The notes under the pieces: model-generated
Databases searched by the model: none
What the model was told of the DNA's origin: nothing
What the model saw: the letters and a program-made list of their open reading frames with translations, nothing else
Shown: positions 7,108-13,827 of the stretch, in pieces
How positions within the stretch are numbered: position 1 is the stretch's first letter
Layout of the letters: the number at the start of each line of letters is the position of its first letter
Made by a program: the position numbers and the translations under genes
Source of the DNA: an uncultured Blautia sp.
GTDB lineage: Bacteria > Bacillota > Clostridia > Lachnospirales > Lachnospiraceae
DNA length: 15,474 nucleotides
Assembly (NCBI GenBank): GCA_945872375.1
Contig: CAMBYR010000020.1
Span: forward strand, 1 to 15,474
Direction of reading: 5' to 3'

Positions 7108-7194
7108 TTCTATTTCCTCCTTGATTTTTCATCTTTTTTCCGGTTCGTTCGGCTTCTGGAAGGCCGGAATTCCCTTCGTTTTTCTGATGATTTT

Positions 7195-7222
7195 ATTATA
7201 CCAAAAACTTCTGTAAGGTCAA
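7195..7222 (-). promoter_or_regulatory. Promoter of the tal-transketolase operon
   Basis: On the minus strand, TTGACC (7222-7217) and TATAAT (7200-7195) are 16 bases apart, with a TG one base upstream of the -10 box (extended -10). The leader to the tal ATG is about 80 bases. I found no clear operator for a LacI-type regulator or a catabolite site beside it. Confidence 0.75.
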
Positions 7223-7307
7223 GAACCCCCTGTTTTTATTAGTAAATATTTTGTTGATAATTTCATTTTTTATTAATTCTTTTTTGCTCTTTTTCAGCTT
7301 GACACAT

Positions 7308-7350
7308 AAAAAAAGGCGCTCAACCATTTGTTTTGTTGTGGTTCAACGCC
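7308..7350 (-). terminator. Rho-independent terminator of the dnaX-ebfC-recR-lacI operon
   Basis: On the minus strand, GGCG (7350-7347) and AACCA (7343-7339 reading) pair with TGGTT and CGCC (7326-7315 side) across a small internal loop, followed by seven T residues (7314-7308). It lies about 40 bases past the stop of the LacI-family gene. The stretch 7223-7307 between this terminator and the tal promoter is AT-rich and holds nothing else I can support. Confidence 0.75.
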
Positions 7351-7358
7351 GATGGTCT

Positions 7359-7378
7359 AAATATTATTAATAATATTT
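7359..7378. other. Perfect 20-bp AT-only palindrome
   Basis: AAATATTATT (7359-7368) is followed directly by its reverse complement AATAATATTT (7369-7378) with no spacer. It sits between the stop of the LacI-family gene (7392) and the terminator. It could be a protein-binding site or chance in AT-rich DNA; LacI-family operators usually have a central CG, which this lacks. Confidence 0.5.
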
Positions 7379-7391
7379 TTCCATACCATAT

Positions 7392-8528
7392 TTATTTAAT
7401 TTTGTTTTTTCCGTCACCGGCCCTGGAAGTCCCCGTATTTCCTGCTGTTCTGGCATAGGCTGTTGTCCTGCGGACGATCAGCTTCGGCGAGTACTCAATA
7501 TTAAACAGACTCGTAGGACGAAGGCCTCCATAAAACTGATCATTCATATTGATTTTACGAATGATAATATCACAGGCATCCCGGCCTTTCAGAGCTACAA
7601 AATGATCGATGGTTGTCAGGGAAATCCTGCGGATGCTGGAATAAAAGATATTATCACATCCGATCACCGACACATCTCTGGGTACATGGATTCTGGACGC
7701 CTGCAGCGCATCCAGCGCACCATACGCCATCATATCATTCTGACCGGCAATTGCCGTAAAATCCAGGCCCTCCTCCAGAAGCTCCATGGTAAGCTGATAG
7801 CCCATGGCATACTCCGAATCCGTTCTGGGGCTTCTCCGGTCCACCGCTTCATCAGCCGCGCGGATCAGCACATGGCCCTTCAGGCCCTCACGCTCAAATT
7901 CCCTGACAAAGCCCTCGATGCGTCTGGACCGCTGCCACTGTCTTCTGGTAAGCGGCGGCGTAATAAATGCCACATCACGATGTCCCAGGTCAAGAAGATG
8001 GCGGGCCATCAGGCGGCCAACCTCTGTATTATCCTGATTGATGGCATCTACTGTGGTTGTTTTCTCTTTGTTGCTGATAATAACCAACGGAATCTCTCCT
8101 GCAAGCTCTTCTACCATTTCCTGAAAATCCGGATTGGGATTGCTTGCATAAATAATTCCCTGGGGACGGACCACCTTCATCATCCGCAGATAACGTTCTT
8201 CCAGATGAGCATCCCTCTGGGTATTGCAGATAAACACCCCGTAGCCCTGTTCATTTGCCACAGACTCGATTCCTTCCAGAAGAAGGACGTAGTAGGGGCT
8301 TGTAATCGTCGGGCAAAATACGACGATCAGTTTTTCTTTTTTGCTCTCCTTTTTGCTTCTGTTCCGGGGAAGCTGATAATCTAGTTCTCTGGCAGCCTCT
8401 TCCACACGGGCAATGGTTTCTCTGGAAAATGAAACATTGTATTTCTTATTCAGCACCATAGATACCGTTGCCTGGGAAACTCCGGCACGTTTTGCCACGT
8501 CCGACGACGTTGCTTTCTTTTTTGTCAC
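7392..8528 (-). CDS. LacI-family transcriptional regulator
   Basis: The 378-residue protein has a LacI-type helix-turn-helix at about residues 8-29 (SSDVAKRAGVSQATVSMVLN) and the hinge helix region (RVEEAARELDYQ). A periplasmic-binding-protein-like effector domain runs to about 355, with typical blocks DLGHRDVAFI, AIAGQNDMMAYGAL, VSVIGCDN and LTTIDH. A basic, probably disordered tail of about 25 residues ends it. The start is a GTG whose last two bases overlap the TGA of recR (GTGA), with AGGGTGG upstream, so it is translated as the last gene of dnaX-ebfC-recR. The effector is unknown; members usually bind a sugar. The next genes downstream are tal and transketolase, which have their own promoter, so control of sugar metabolism is possible but unproven. 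Confidence 0.9.
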   Translation of the reverse strand: MTKKKATSSDVAKRAGVSQATVSMVLNKKYNVSFSRETIARVEEAARELDYQLPRNRSKKESKKEKLIVVFCPTITSPYYVLLLEGIESVANEQGYGVFICNTQRDAHLEERYLRMMKVVRPQGIIYASNPNPDFQEMVEELAGEIPLVIISNKEKTTTVDAINQDNTEVGRLMARHLLDLGHRDVAFITPPLTRRQWQRSRRIEGFVREFEREGLKGHVLIRAADEAVDRRSPRTDSEYAMGYQLTMELLEEGLDFTAIAGQNDMMAYGALDALQASRIHVPRDVSVIGCDNIFYSSIRRISLTTIDHFVALKGRDACDIIIRKINMNDQFYGGLRPTSLFNIEYSPKLIVRRTTAYARTAGNTGTSRAGDGKNKIK

Positions 8529-9127
8529 TTCAGTTCCACCCTGCCCTCTAACGCACGCAGCAGCGTTACTTCATCAATATATTCCAGATCTCCGCCTACA
8601 GGCACGCCGCTGGCGATCCTGCTTACCCGGATTCCGGTAGGTTTGATCAATTTACTGATATACATGGCAGTGGTCTCTCCCTCCAGGCTGGAATTGGTCG
8701 CAATGATCACTTCTTTCACATCCTGTTTCTGAAGCCTCTGCATCAGCTCCTTCAGACGAATATCGTCCGGTCCCACTCCAAGCATAGGCGAAATAGCCCC
8801 ATGAAGCACATGGTATACCCCTTCATATCTGCCTGTTTTTTCATAGGCTGCCAGGTCGCGCGTATTTTCCACGACCATGATCGTTCCTGCGTCTCTGTTG
8901 GGATTGCTGCAGATCGGACACATGTCGCTGTCTGTAAGAGTAAAACAGTTTTTGCAGTACCTCACATTTTCTCTGGCATTGGTTATGGCCCCGGTAAGCT
9001 GCTGCACCTGTTCCACCGGCATATTCATAATATGAAACGCAAGCCTCTGGGCAGATTTTGCACCGATTCCCGGTAAATGGGAAAGCTGCTCGATCAGTTT
9101 ATTGATATGTGTACTATAATATTCCAT
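8525..9127 (-). CDS. recR: Recombination mediator protein RecR
   Basis: The 200-residue protein has the full RecR layout. A helix-hairpin-helix (LPGIGAKSAQRLA, 18-30) is followed by a four-cysteine zinc finger (Cys58, Cys61, Cys70, Cys73) and a Toprim domain (VVENTRDL at 85-92, ATNSSLEGE at 143-151). RecR acts with RecF and RecO to load RecA on gapped DNA. The start at 9127 (MEYYSTHINKL) matches family N-termini and follows the ebfC stop by a single base. The longer open frame upstream runs inside ebfC and is rejected. The best ribosome-binding sequence (GGAGG) is about 14 bases away, so translation is probably coupled to ebfC. Position after dnaX and ebfC is the classical Firmicute order. 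Confidence 0.97.
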   Translation of the reverse strand: MEYYSTHINKLIEQLSHLPGIGAKSAQRLAFHIMNMPVEQVQQLTGAITNARENVRYCKNCFTLTDSDMCPICSNPNRDAGTIMVVENTRDLAAYEKTGRYEGVYHVLHGAISPMLGVGPDDIRLKELMQRLQKQDVKEVIIATNSSLEGETTAMYISKLIKPTGIRVSRIASGVPVGGDLEYIDEVTLLRALEGRVELK

Positions 9128-9128
9128 C

Positions 9129-9485
9129 TCAGAATGGGAATCCTCCGCCCATGCCGCCAAGGCCGCCTGCCAGTTTGGACATGACTGCCGCAGATTCTGT
9201 TTCCACCTGACGCAGTGCTTCATTGGTAGCTGCAACGATCAGGTCCTCCAGCATTTCGATATCATCCGGATCCACAACCTCTTCTGCGAGTTTGACACGA
9301 ACTACTTCACGTTTTCCGCTGATGGTCACCTCCACTGCACCGCCTCCGGCTGCTGCCGTAAATTCTTTTTCCTCAAGAGCTTTCTGGTTTTCTTCCATCT
9401 GACGCTGCATTTTCTGTGCCTGCTTCATTAAATTGTTCATATTTCCAGGCATTCCCATTCCCGGAAATCCGCCACGTTTTGCCAT
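9129..9485 (-). CDS. ebfC: YbaB/EbfC-family nucleoid-associated protein
   Basis: The 118-residue protein has a Gly/Met-rich N-terminus, then the conserved core from NNLMKQAQKMQRQMEENQ through the GGAVEVTISGKREVVRVKL block and DIEMLEDLIVAATNEAL, and a Gly-rich C-terminus (GGLGGMGGGFPF). The family forms tweezer-like dimers that bind DNA. The position between dnaX and recR is conserved across bacteria. GGAGG lies eight bases before the ATG. Confidence 0.95.
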   Translation of the reverse strand: MAKRGGFPGMGMPGNMNNLMKQAQKMQRQMEENQKALEEKEFTAAAGGGAVEVTISGKREVVRVKLAEEVVDPDDIEMLEDLIVAATNEALRQVETESAAVMSKLAGGLGGMGGGFPF

Positions 9486-9520
9486 GATATTTCCTCCTTA
9501 TTATCCAAACAGCTTTTATT

Positions 9521-11125
9521 TTATTCCATTTCTTCAGGATCCTCTTCCACTACCACATCCATATGAATGTTCTCGCGGATCGCCTGATCCACCGTTATCT
9601 GTGTGAGATTTGACTGCTGATGCTGATTGGCTACCAGCATCCTGATTTCCACGCTTTTCCCTGTCTGCGCCGCAATAATTTCCTGCAGCTCCCCGACTGC
9701 ATCCGGATTATCCACATAGCTTTGTCCCAGGAAATCCTGGAATTCCACAAAGAGCACCGGTTCTCCTGTTTCTCCATTGTATTTCGGTATAGAGCGCTGA
9801 AGCATCTGTTTAAAAATTCCGCTGGTCTGGTTTACGATCACCTTCCAGCCCGCCACGATCTTCTGAAGATCCTCAGGGGCCGCCTTCTGAGGCTTCGGCT
9901 CCGGCTCTGCCGGCATCTCTCCTGATTTACCGCGAGACTCTCCCTGCTGTACGATCACCTGCTGCACAGGGCGTTCCTCCATCTGCTGTTCCAGCACCCG
10001 GATCCTGTCAAGAACGGATCCAAGGTCTGTCTCCATCGCCGGACGGCACAGCTTGATCAGCGCGATTTCCACTAATACTCTCTTTTGAGCCGCATACCGG
10101 ATCTGGTTGGACAAATCAGAAAAAATTCGGATATACCGCATCAGGGTTTCCACATCCACCATTTCGCTTTCTTCTCTGAGAAGCTTCAGATTTTCCGAGG
10201 AAACATCGATGGCCTCCTCCGGATTTTCCGAGGTTTTTACAAGAAGAAGATTCCGCATATACCAGGTAAAGTCTCCGACAAACTGTCCAAGCTCCCTGCC
10301 TCCCGTGATCAGCTCCTCCAGCACGCGGATCGCTCCCGTCACATTCCCGTTCAACACCTTTCGAAGAAGCCGGCTGAACACTTCCGTATCCACGGCGCCC
10401 AGCACGTCCAGCACTTTATCATATGTCAGCGTCTCCCCCAGATAAAAGGCAATGCACTGATCCAGAAGACTCAGAGCGTCTCGCATGGAACCGTCACCCG
10501 CCTTCGCCACATAGCGCACTGCTTTTTCTTCCGCTTCCACGCCTTCTATTTGCAAAAGCTCATGGAGACGATCTGCAATGGTATCAATGGTGATCCTGTG
10601 AAAATCATATCTCTGACATCTGGAAAGAATGGTAATGGGAATCTTGTGTGCTTCCGTGGTGGCAAGGATAAAGATCACATAAGAGGGCGGTTCCTCCAGT
10701 GTCTTCAGCAGGGCATTAAACGCTCCTGTAGAAAGCATATGGACCTCATCAATAATGTAGACCTTGTAGTTTCCTTCTGTGGGGCGGTACGAAACCTCCT
10801 CACGGATCTCCCTGATATTATCCACACCATTGTTCGATGCCGCATCAATTTCAATCACATTCATGGAAGTTCCGGCCTGTATGGCCCTGCACATTTCACA
10901 TTCATTGCATGGACTTCCGTTTCTGGGATTCTGACAGTTTACCGCCTTTGCCAGAATCTTTGCCACGGTTGTTTTTCCGGTACCACGTGTTCCGCAAAAC
11001 AGATATGCATGACCGATACGATTCGCCTTAATCTGATTGGTCAGAGTTGTCACGATATGATCCTGCCCCTTAACATCCGAAAAATTGTCGGGCCGGAATT
11101 TCCGATATAAGGCTGTATAGCTCAT
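9521..11125 (-). CDS. dnaX: DNA polymerase III subunit gamma/tau
   Basis: The 534-residue protein is the AAA+ clamp loader subunit. It has Walker A GTRGTGKT (45-52), a zinc module with Cys64, Cys73, Cys76 and Cys79, Walker B DEVH (126-129) and SRC (168-170, sensor/arginine finger region). Collar domain III follows to about residue 360, then a variable linker and a C-terminal tau-like domain (~415-534). It loads the beta clamp and couples the polymerases at the fork. Two in-frame ATGs lie six bases apart; AGGAG is seven bases from the inner one (11125) but one base from the outer (11131), so the inner is chosen. I see no A-rich slippery sequence of the E. coli gamma frameshift type. It is first gene of dnaX-ebfC-recR-lacI, with a promoter at 11203-11231. 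Confidence 0.96.
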   Translation of the reverse strand: MSYTALYRKFRPDNFSDVKGQDHIVTTLTNQIKANRIGHAYLFCGTRGTGKTTVAKILAKAVNCQNPRNGSPCNECEMCRAIQAGTSMNVIEIDAASNNGVDNIREIREEVSYRPTEGNYKVYIIDEVHMLSTGAFNALLKTLEEPPSYVIFILATTEAHKIPITILSRCQRYDFHRITIDTIADRLHELLQIEGVEAEEKAVRYVAKAGDGSMRDALSLLDQCIAFYLGETLTYDKVLDVLGAVDTEVFSRLLRKVLNGNVTGAIRVLEELITGGRELGQFVGDFTWYMRNLLLVKTSENPEEAIDVSSENLKLLREESEMVDVETLMRYIRIFSDLSNQIRYAAQKRVLVEIALIKLCRPAMETDLGSVLDRIRVLEQQMEERPVQQVIVQQGESRGKSGEMPAEPEPKPQKAAPEDLQKIVAGWKVIVNQTSGIFKQMLQRSIPKYNGETGEPVLFVEFQDFLGQSYVDNPDAVGELQEIIAAQTGKSVEIRMLVANQHQQSNLTQITVDQAIRENIHMDVVVEEDPEEME

Positions 11126-11166
11126 GGACATTCTCCTCTCATGATACAGGTTTTCTGTTCGCTAAA

Positions 11167-11193
11167 CCGCCGCAGGAAAAGATCCCGCGGCGG
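11167..11193 (-). terminator. GC-rich hairpin between pfkA and dnaX (terminator or 5' leader structure)
   Basis: A perfect 7-bp GC stem (CCGCCGC 11167-11173, GCGGCGG 11187-11193) is extended by two more pairs after a mismatch. On the minus strand only three T residues follow, so as an intrinsic terminator of pfkA it would be leaky. It also lies immediately downstream of the predicted dnaX transcription start, so it would cap the 5' end of the dnaX mRNA. Confidence 0.55.
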
Positions 11194-11202
11194 AATAATG
11201 TC

Positions 11203-11231
11203 ATTCTATCTGATTTTGCGAAAAAAATCAA
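11203..11231 (-). promoter_or_regulatory. Promoter of the dnaX operon
   Basis: On the minus strand, TTGATT (11231-11226) and TAGAAT (11208-11203) are 17 bases apart. The -35 box overlaps the stop codon of pfkA (11230-11228). Transcription would begin near 11196, giving a leader of about 70 bases that starts with the GC-rich hairpin. Confidence 0.6.
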
Positions 11232-12310
11232 TCACCAAAGCTGATACCGATCTGTTTTGCAGCTTTTACGGTCTGATCTTTCGGAGAAACCATCTTCAGC
11301 TTGCCAGCGCACTCTGCAAGCGGTACTCTCTTGATCTTTCCATTTACGATACCGATCATAATGCCGTATTCCTCATCCAGGATCGCTTCTGCTGCTCCTG
11401 CACCAATTCTGGTGGATAGTACACGGTCGTATGCGCAGGGCTCGCCGCCTCGCTGGGTATGTCCCGGAACCGTTACGCGTACTTCACTTCCTGTCTCTTT
11501 GAAGATCTGATCTGCGATCTCATAGGAAACAGACGGGTATTTCTTTGCACGTTCTTCCAGTTTTTCTTTGTATTTTTTCTTTGAAAGCTTTGCATCTTCT
11601 TTGGAAATAGCGCCTTCTGCAACAGCAAGGATCGTAAATCTCTTTCCTGCTTTATTACGTTTTCTGATCGCCTCTCCAACCTTCTTGATGTCATAAGGAA
11701 TCTCCGGAATCAGGATGATATCCGCGCCGCCTGCCAGACCTGCATGAAGGGTCAGACTTCCGACCTTATGTCCCATGATTTCTACAATAAATACACGACC
11801 GTGTGATGCTGCTGTGGTATGAATGCAGTCAATGGCATTTGTGGCAATATTTACGGCACTCTGGAATCCAAAAGTCATGTCTGTTCCAAAGATATCGTTG
11901 TCAATCGTCTTCGGAAGATGAATGATGTTCAAGCCTTCCTCTCTCAGAAGATTGGCTGTTTTCTGGGTTCCGTTTCCTCCCAGGATTACCAGGCAGTCCA
12001 GGCAGAGCTTATAGTAAGTCTGCTTCATGGCTTCCACCTTGTCCAGTCCCTTTTCATCCGGCACACGCATTAATTTGAACGGCTGTCTGGATGTTCCCAG
12101 AATCGTTCCGCCCTGAGTAAGGATTCCGGAAAAGTCCCTGGAAGTAAGCATACGGTATTTTCCGTAGATCAAACCTTTGTATCCATCATCGAAGCCGTAT
12201 ACTTCCAGCTCTTCTATGGAGTTGGATAATCCCTTTACCACGCCTCGCATTGTAGCATTGAGAGCCTGGCAGTCACCGCCGCTTGTTAATAAACCAATTC
12301 TTTTGATCAT
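11228..12310 (-). CDS. pfkA: 6-phosphofructokinase, group III-like
   Basis: The 360-residue protein has the phosphofructokinase motifs TSGGDCQALN (9-18), GGNGT (111-115), PKTIDND (133-139, with the catalytic Asp137), the MGHKVGSLTLHAGLAGGAD block and PGHTQRGGEP. It phosphorylates fructose 6-phosphate in glycolysis. In the family, Gly at the position of Gly114 points to ATP, while Lys at Lys134 is typical of pyrophosphate-linked or mixed-substrate enzymes, so the phosphoryl donor is uncertain. Asn113 replaces the usual Asp of GGDGS. The ~40 residues beyond the ~320 of classical PfkA fit group III. GGGGTG precedes the ATG by seven bases. The gene has its own promoter (12420-12449) and a leader hairpin, and the dnaX operon follows. 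Confidence 0.93.
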   Translation of the reverse strand: MIKRIGLLTSGGDCQALNATMRGVVKGLSNSIEELEVYGFDDGYKGLIYGKYRMLTSRDFSGILTQGGTILGTSRQPFKLMRVPDEKGLDKVEAMKQTYYKLCLDCLVILGGNGTQKTANLLREEGLNIIHLPKTIDNDIFGTDMTFGFQSAVNIATNAIDCIHTTAASHGRVFIVEIMGHKVGSLTLHAGLAGGADIILIPEIPYDIKKVGEAIRKRNKAGKRFTILAVAEGAISKEDAKLSKKKYKEKLEERAKKYPSVSYEIADQIFKETGSEVRVTVPGHTQRGGEPCAYDRVLSTRIGAGAAEAILDEEYGIMIGIVNGKIKRVPLAECAGKLKMVSPKDQTVKAAKQIGISFGD

Positions 12311-12363
12311 AGTATTGCACCCCGCTTTTCGTGTAATGAATGTAAGTAGAATAAAGAAATCGG

Positions 12364-12404
12364 GTAACTGTCCATCAGCCGCTGTCCCGCACTGAACAGT
12401 TACG
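12364..12404. repeat. Palindromic repeat core in the pfkA leader
   Basis: GTAACTGT (12364-12371) pairs with ACAGTTAC (12396-12403), with an additional TCAG/CTGA pairing inside. The block ACTGAACAGTTACG (12391-12404) is identical over 14 bases to the reverse complement of 2167-2180. In both places the element begins within about 20 bases downstream of a predicted -10 box, in the 5' leader. No T-tract follows, so it is not a terminator. Confidence 0.65.
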
Positions 12405-12419
12405 ATATCTGATTACTTT

Positions 12420-12449
12420 ATTATATAATAGGATGCCCTTTTCCCGCAA
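12420..12449 (-). promoter_or_regulatory. Promoter of pfkA
   Basis: On the minus strand, TATAAT (12425-12420) is a perfect -10 box. TTGCGG (12449-12444) lies 18 bases upstream as a weak -35 box. The predicted leader of about 100 bases includes the palindromic repeat. Confidence 0.55.
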
Positions 12450-12472
12450 TAGAAAATGTAAAATCTAAACGG

Positions 12473-12512
12473 AAGAAAAAAGGAACCGATATCAAAAGAT
12501 ACCGGTTCCTTT
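12473..12512 (-). terminator. Rho-independent terminator of tRNA-Pro
   Basis: A 10-bp stem (AAAGGAACCG 12479-12488, CGGTTCCTTT 12503-12512) continues past one mismatch with four more pairs to an AAAA loop. On the minus strand the stem is followed by a T-rich tract. It starts ten bases past the 3' end of the tRNA. Confidence 0.9.
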
Positions 12513-12521
12513 ATCAGATAG

Positions 12522-12595
12522 TCGAAGCGACAGGATTTGAACCTGCGGCCTCTGCGTCCCGAACGCAGCGCTCTACCAAACTGAGCCACGCTTCG
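12522..12595 (-). tRNA. tRNA-Pro, anticodon CGG
   Basis: A full cloverleaf folds on the minus strand. The acceptor is CGAAGCG/CGCTTCG with an A discriminator, the D stem is GCTC/GAGC, the anticodon stem is CTGCG/CGCAG, and the T stem is GCAGG/CCTGT with the loop TTCAAAT. The seven-base anticodon loop TTCGGGA reads anticodon CGG (codon CCG), with G at position 37 as expected for proline tRNAs. The 3' CCA is not encoded. The gene has its own promoter and terminator and stands alone. Confidence 0.96.
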
Positions 12596-12610
12596 TCAAC
12601 TGCAAGTGCT

Positions 12611-12639
12611 ATTATATTAAGTTTTGGACGGTTTGTCAA
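12611..12639 (-). promoter_or_regulatory. Consensus promoter of tRNA-Pro
   Basis: On the minus strand, TTGACA (12639-12634) and TATAAT (12616-12611) both match the sigma-A consensus perfectly and are separated by exactly 17 bases. The predicted start is about ten bases upstream of the mature tRNA. Confidence 0.93.
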
Positions 12640-12713
12640 TACATAATTTTAAAAAAATTAAAATTTCTTGGAAAAGTCAAAAATTGTGTTTAGAAAGAAC
12701 ATTTGCAGCAAAA

Positions 12714-12728
12714 CGGGAATACTTCCCG
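12714..12728. other. Short perfect dyad upstream of the DUF6128-like gene
   Basis: CGGGAA (12714-12719) and TTCCCG (12723-12728) are exact inverted repeats around TAC, about 45 bases before the start codon at 12775. It could be an operator or a leader hairpin. I found no convincing sigma-A promoter next to it. Confidence 0.4.
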
Positions 12729-12774
12729 GTATCCGTCATATATTTTAGGGAACTTATCTGTCGGAGGGAAAAGC

Positions 12775-13827
12775 TTGGCGGGATATCAGCGCTTTGTGGC
12801 ATATGTGTACGAGTATTTAAGAGGAAAAAAGGGCAGCAACTGCGGATTTGTGAAGGTGGAGGTCAGAGAGGAAACCTGCAGGCTGTCTGTTCAGCTTCAG
12901 TGTGAGGGGCTGGCGGGAGGAGCGGAATGCCGGATCTGGGGATTTGTCCGAAATGGAGGCCTCATGGATGGGATTTTGCTGGGAAGCTGCAGAACAAAAG
13001 AAGGAATTGTTTCCTGCGAAATTGAGACACATTCCGGAAATATGAATCACAGCGGAATTTCCCTGGGAAAAATGGGTGGTCTGGTGATGACCACAGAAAA
13101 TGGAGCTTTTTTCGGAACAGAATGGGATGACAGCCCGATCCGGCCGGACAATTTCAGGGAAAAAAGCCTGAACAGGGAGACAGAAGACCAGGGGGAGGCT
13201 TCAGAAGAAGTGTTCCGTGAAGAAAACAGAGAATCGGAGGAAGGCAGGGAACAGCAGGAAGCATCTGTATCTGCCGAAGAAAAATCAGAAGAAAAACCGG
13301 AAGAAGAACCAAAAGAAGAACCAAAAAAACAAGAAGAAAAACCGCAAGAATCAGAAGAAAAAGAACCGGAACTGGTCAGCCAGTCCATCATCGAAAAGGA
13401 ACCGGAAGAAAATCAGGAACCGGAGAAAACCGAAATGCCGATGGAAGCCGTGGTAAAGTCAGAAGAACGGACAACGGAATCTGAACAAACTCCGGGCGGG
13501 TCGGAATTTCTTCCGTTTAATGACGGAGACATATCGGAGTGCCGGCAGATCGAGCTGAAAGACCTGGTACATTTGAACTGCAGGGATCAGGGACTGCGCA
13601 GCAATCGATTTGTACAGCACGGCTATTATCAGTTCGGACATCTTCTCCTGGGGAAACGGCAGGATGGATCTTATATTCTGGGAGTCCCCGGTGCATACGA
13701 ACAGCAGGAGCGTTTTATGGCAAACATGTTCGGGTTTGCCTGGTTCCGGGAAAGCCGGTTTATCCAGATTCCCGGAAGAAGGGGAGGCTATTGGTATCGG
13801 TTAATCCATACCCCGGATTTCCACTAA
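12775..13827 (+). CDS. Uncharacterised two-domain protein with a DUF6128-like C-terminus
   Basis: The frame opens at 12703, but the TTG at 12775 is preferred because GGAGGG lies six bases before it, giving 350 residues beginning AGYQRFVAYVYEYL after the initiator. Residues ~1-118 form a compact, Gly- and Cys-containing domain (GKKGSNCGFVKVEVRE, RIWGFVRNGG). Residues ~119-248 are a Glu/Lys/Pro-rich, low-complexity linker. Residues ~249-350 form a conserved-looking domain (LVHLNCRD, HGYYQFGHLLLG, YILGVPGAYEQQERFMANMFGF) that I recognise as the DUF6128-type module of Lachnospiraceae; that name is from memory. No signal peptide or membrane helix is visible, so it is probably cytoplasmic. Its last 27 bases overlap the convergent radical SAM gene. 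The function is unknown. Confidence 0.8.
   Translation: MAGYQRFVAYVYEYLRGKKGSNCGFVKVEVREETCRLSVQLQCEGLAGGAECRIWGFVRNGGLMDGILLGSCRTKEGIVSCEIETHSGNMNHSGISLGKMGGLVMTTENGAFFGTEWDDSPIRPDNFREKSLNRETEDQGEASEEVFREENRESEEGREQQEASVSAEEKSEEKPEEEPKEEPKKQEEKPQESEEKEPELVSQSIIEKEPEENQEPEKTEMPMEAVVKSEERTTESEQTPGGSEFLPFNDGDISECRQIELKDLVHLNCRDQGLRSNRFVQHGYYQFGHLLLGKRQDGSYILGVPGAYEQQERFMANMFGFAWFRESRFIQIPGRRGGYWYRLIHTPDFH

Noticed and set aside
7299..7330. Plus-strand TTGACA as a promoter -35 box
   Set aside because: No -10 box at proper spacing and no plus-strand gene follows; the A-run belongs to the minus-strand terminator.
9128..9235. N-terminal extension of recR
   Set aside because: It lies within ebfC in another frame; RecR proteins start at the MEYYS-like position.
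10085..11110. 341-codon plus-strand open frame opposite dnaX
   Set aside because: It is long but antisense to a certain dnaX gene, and its His/Arg/Ile-rich content is typical of an antisense shadow.
9521..11125. Programmed frameshift in dnaX producing a short gamma form
   Set aside because: I found no A-rich slippery heptamer with a following stem in the linker region.
13279..13370. Tandem GAA-rich units as a CRISPR or minisatellite array
   Set aside because: The units are short, contiguous, without spacers, and encode the Glu/Lys/Pro linker of the gene in frame.
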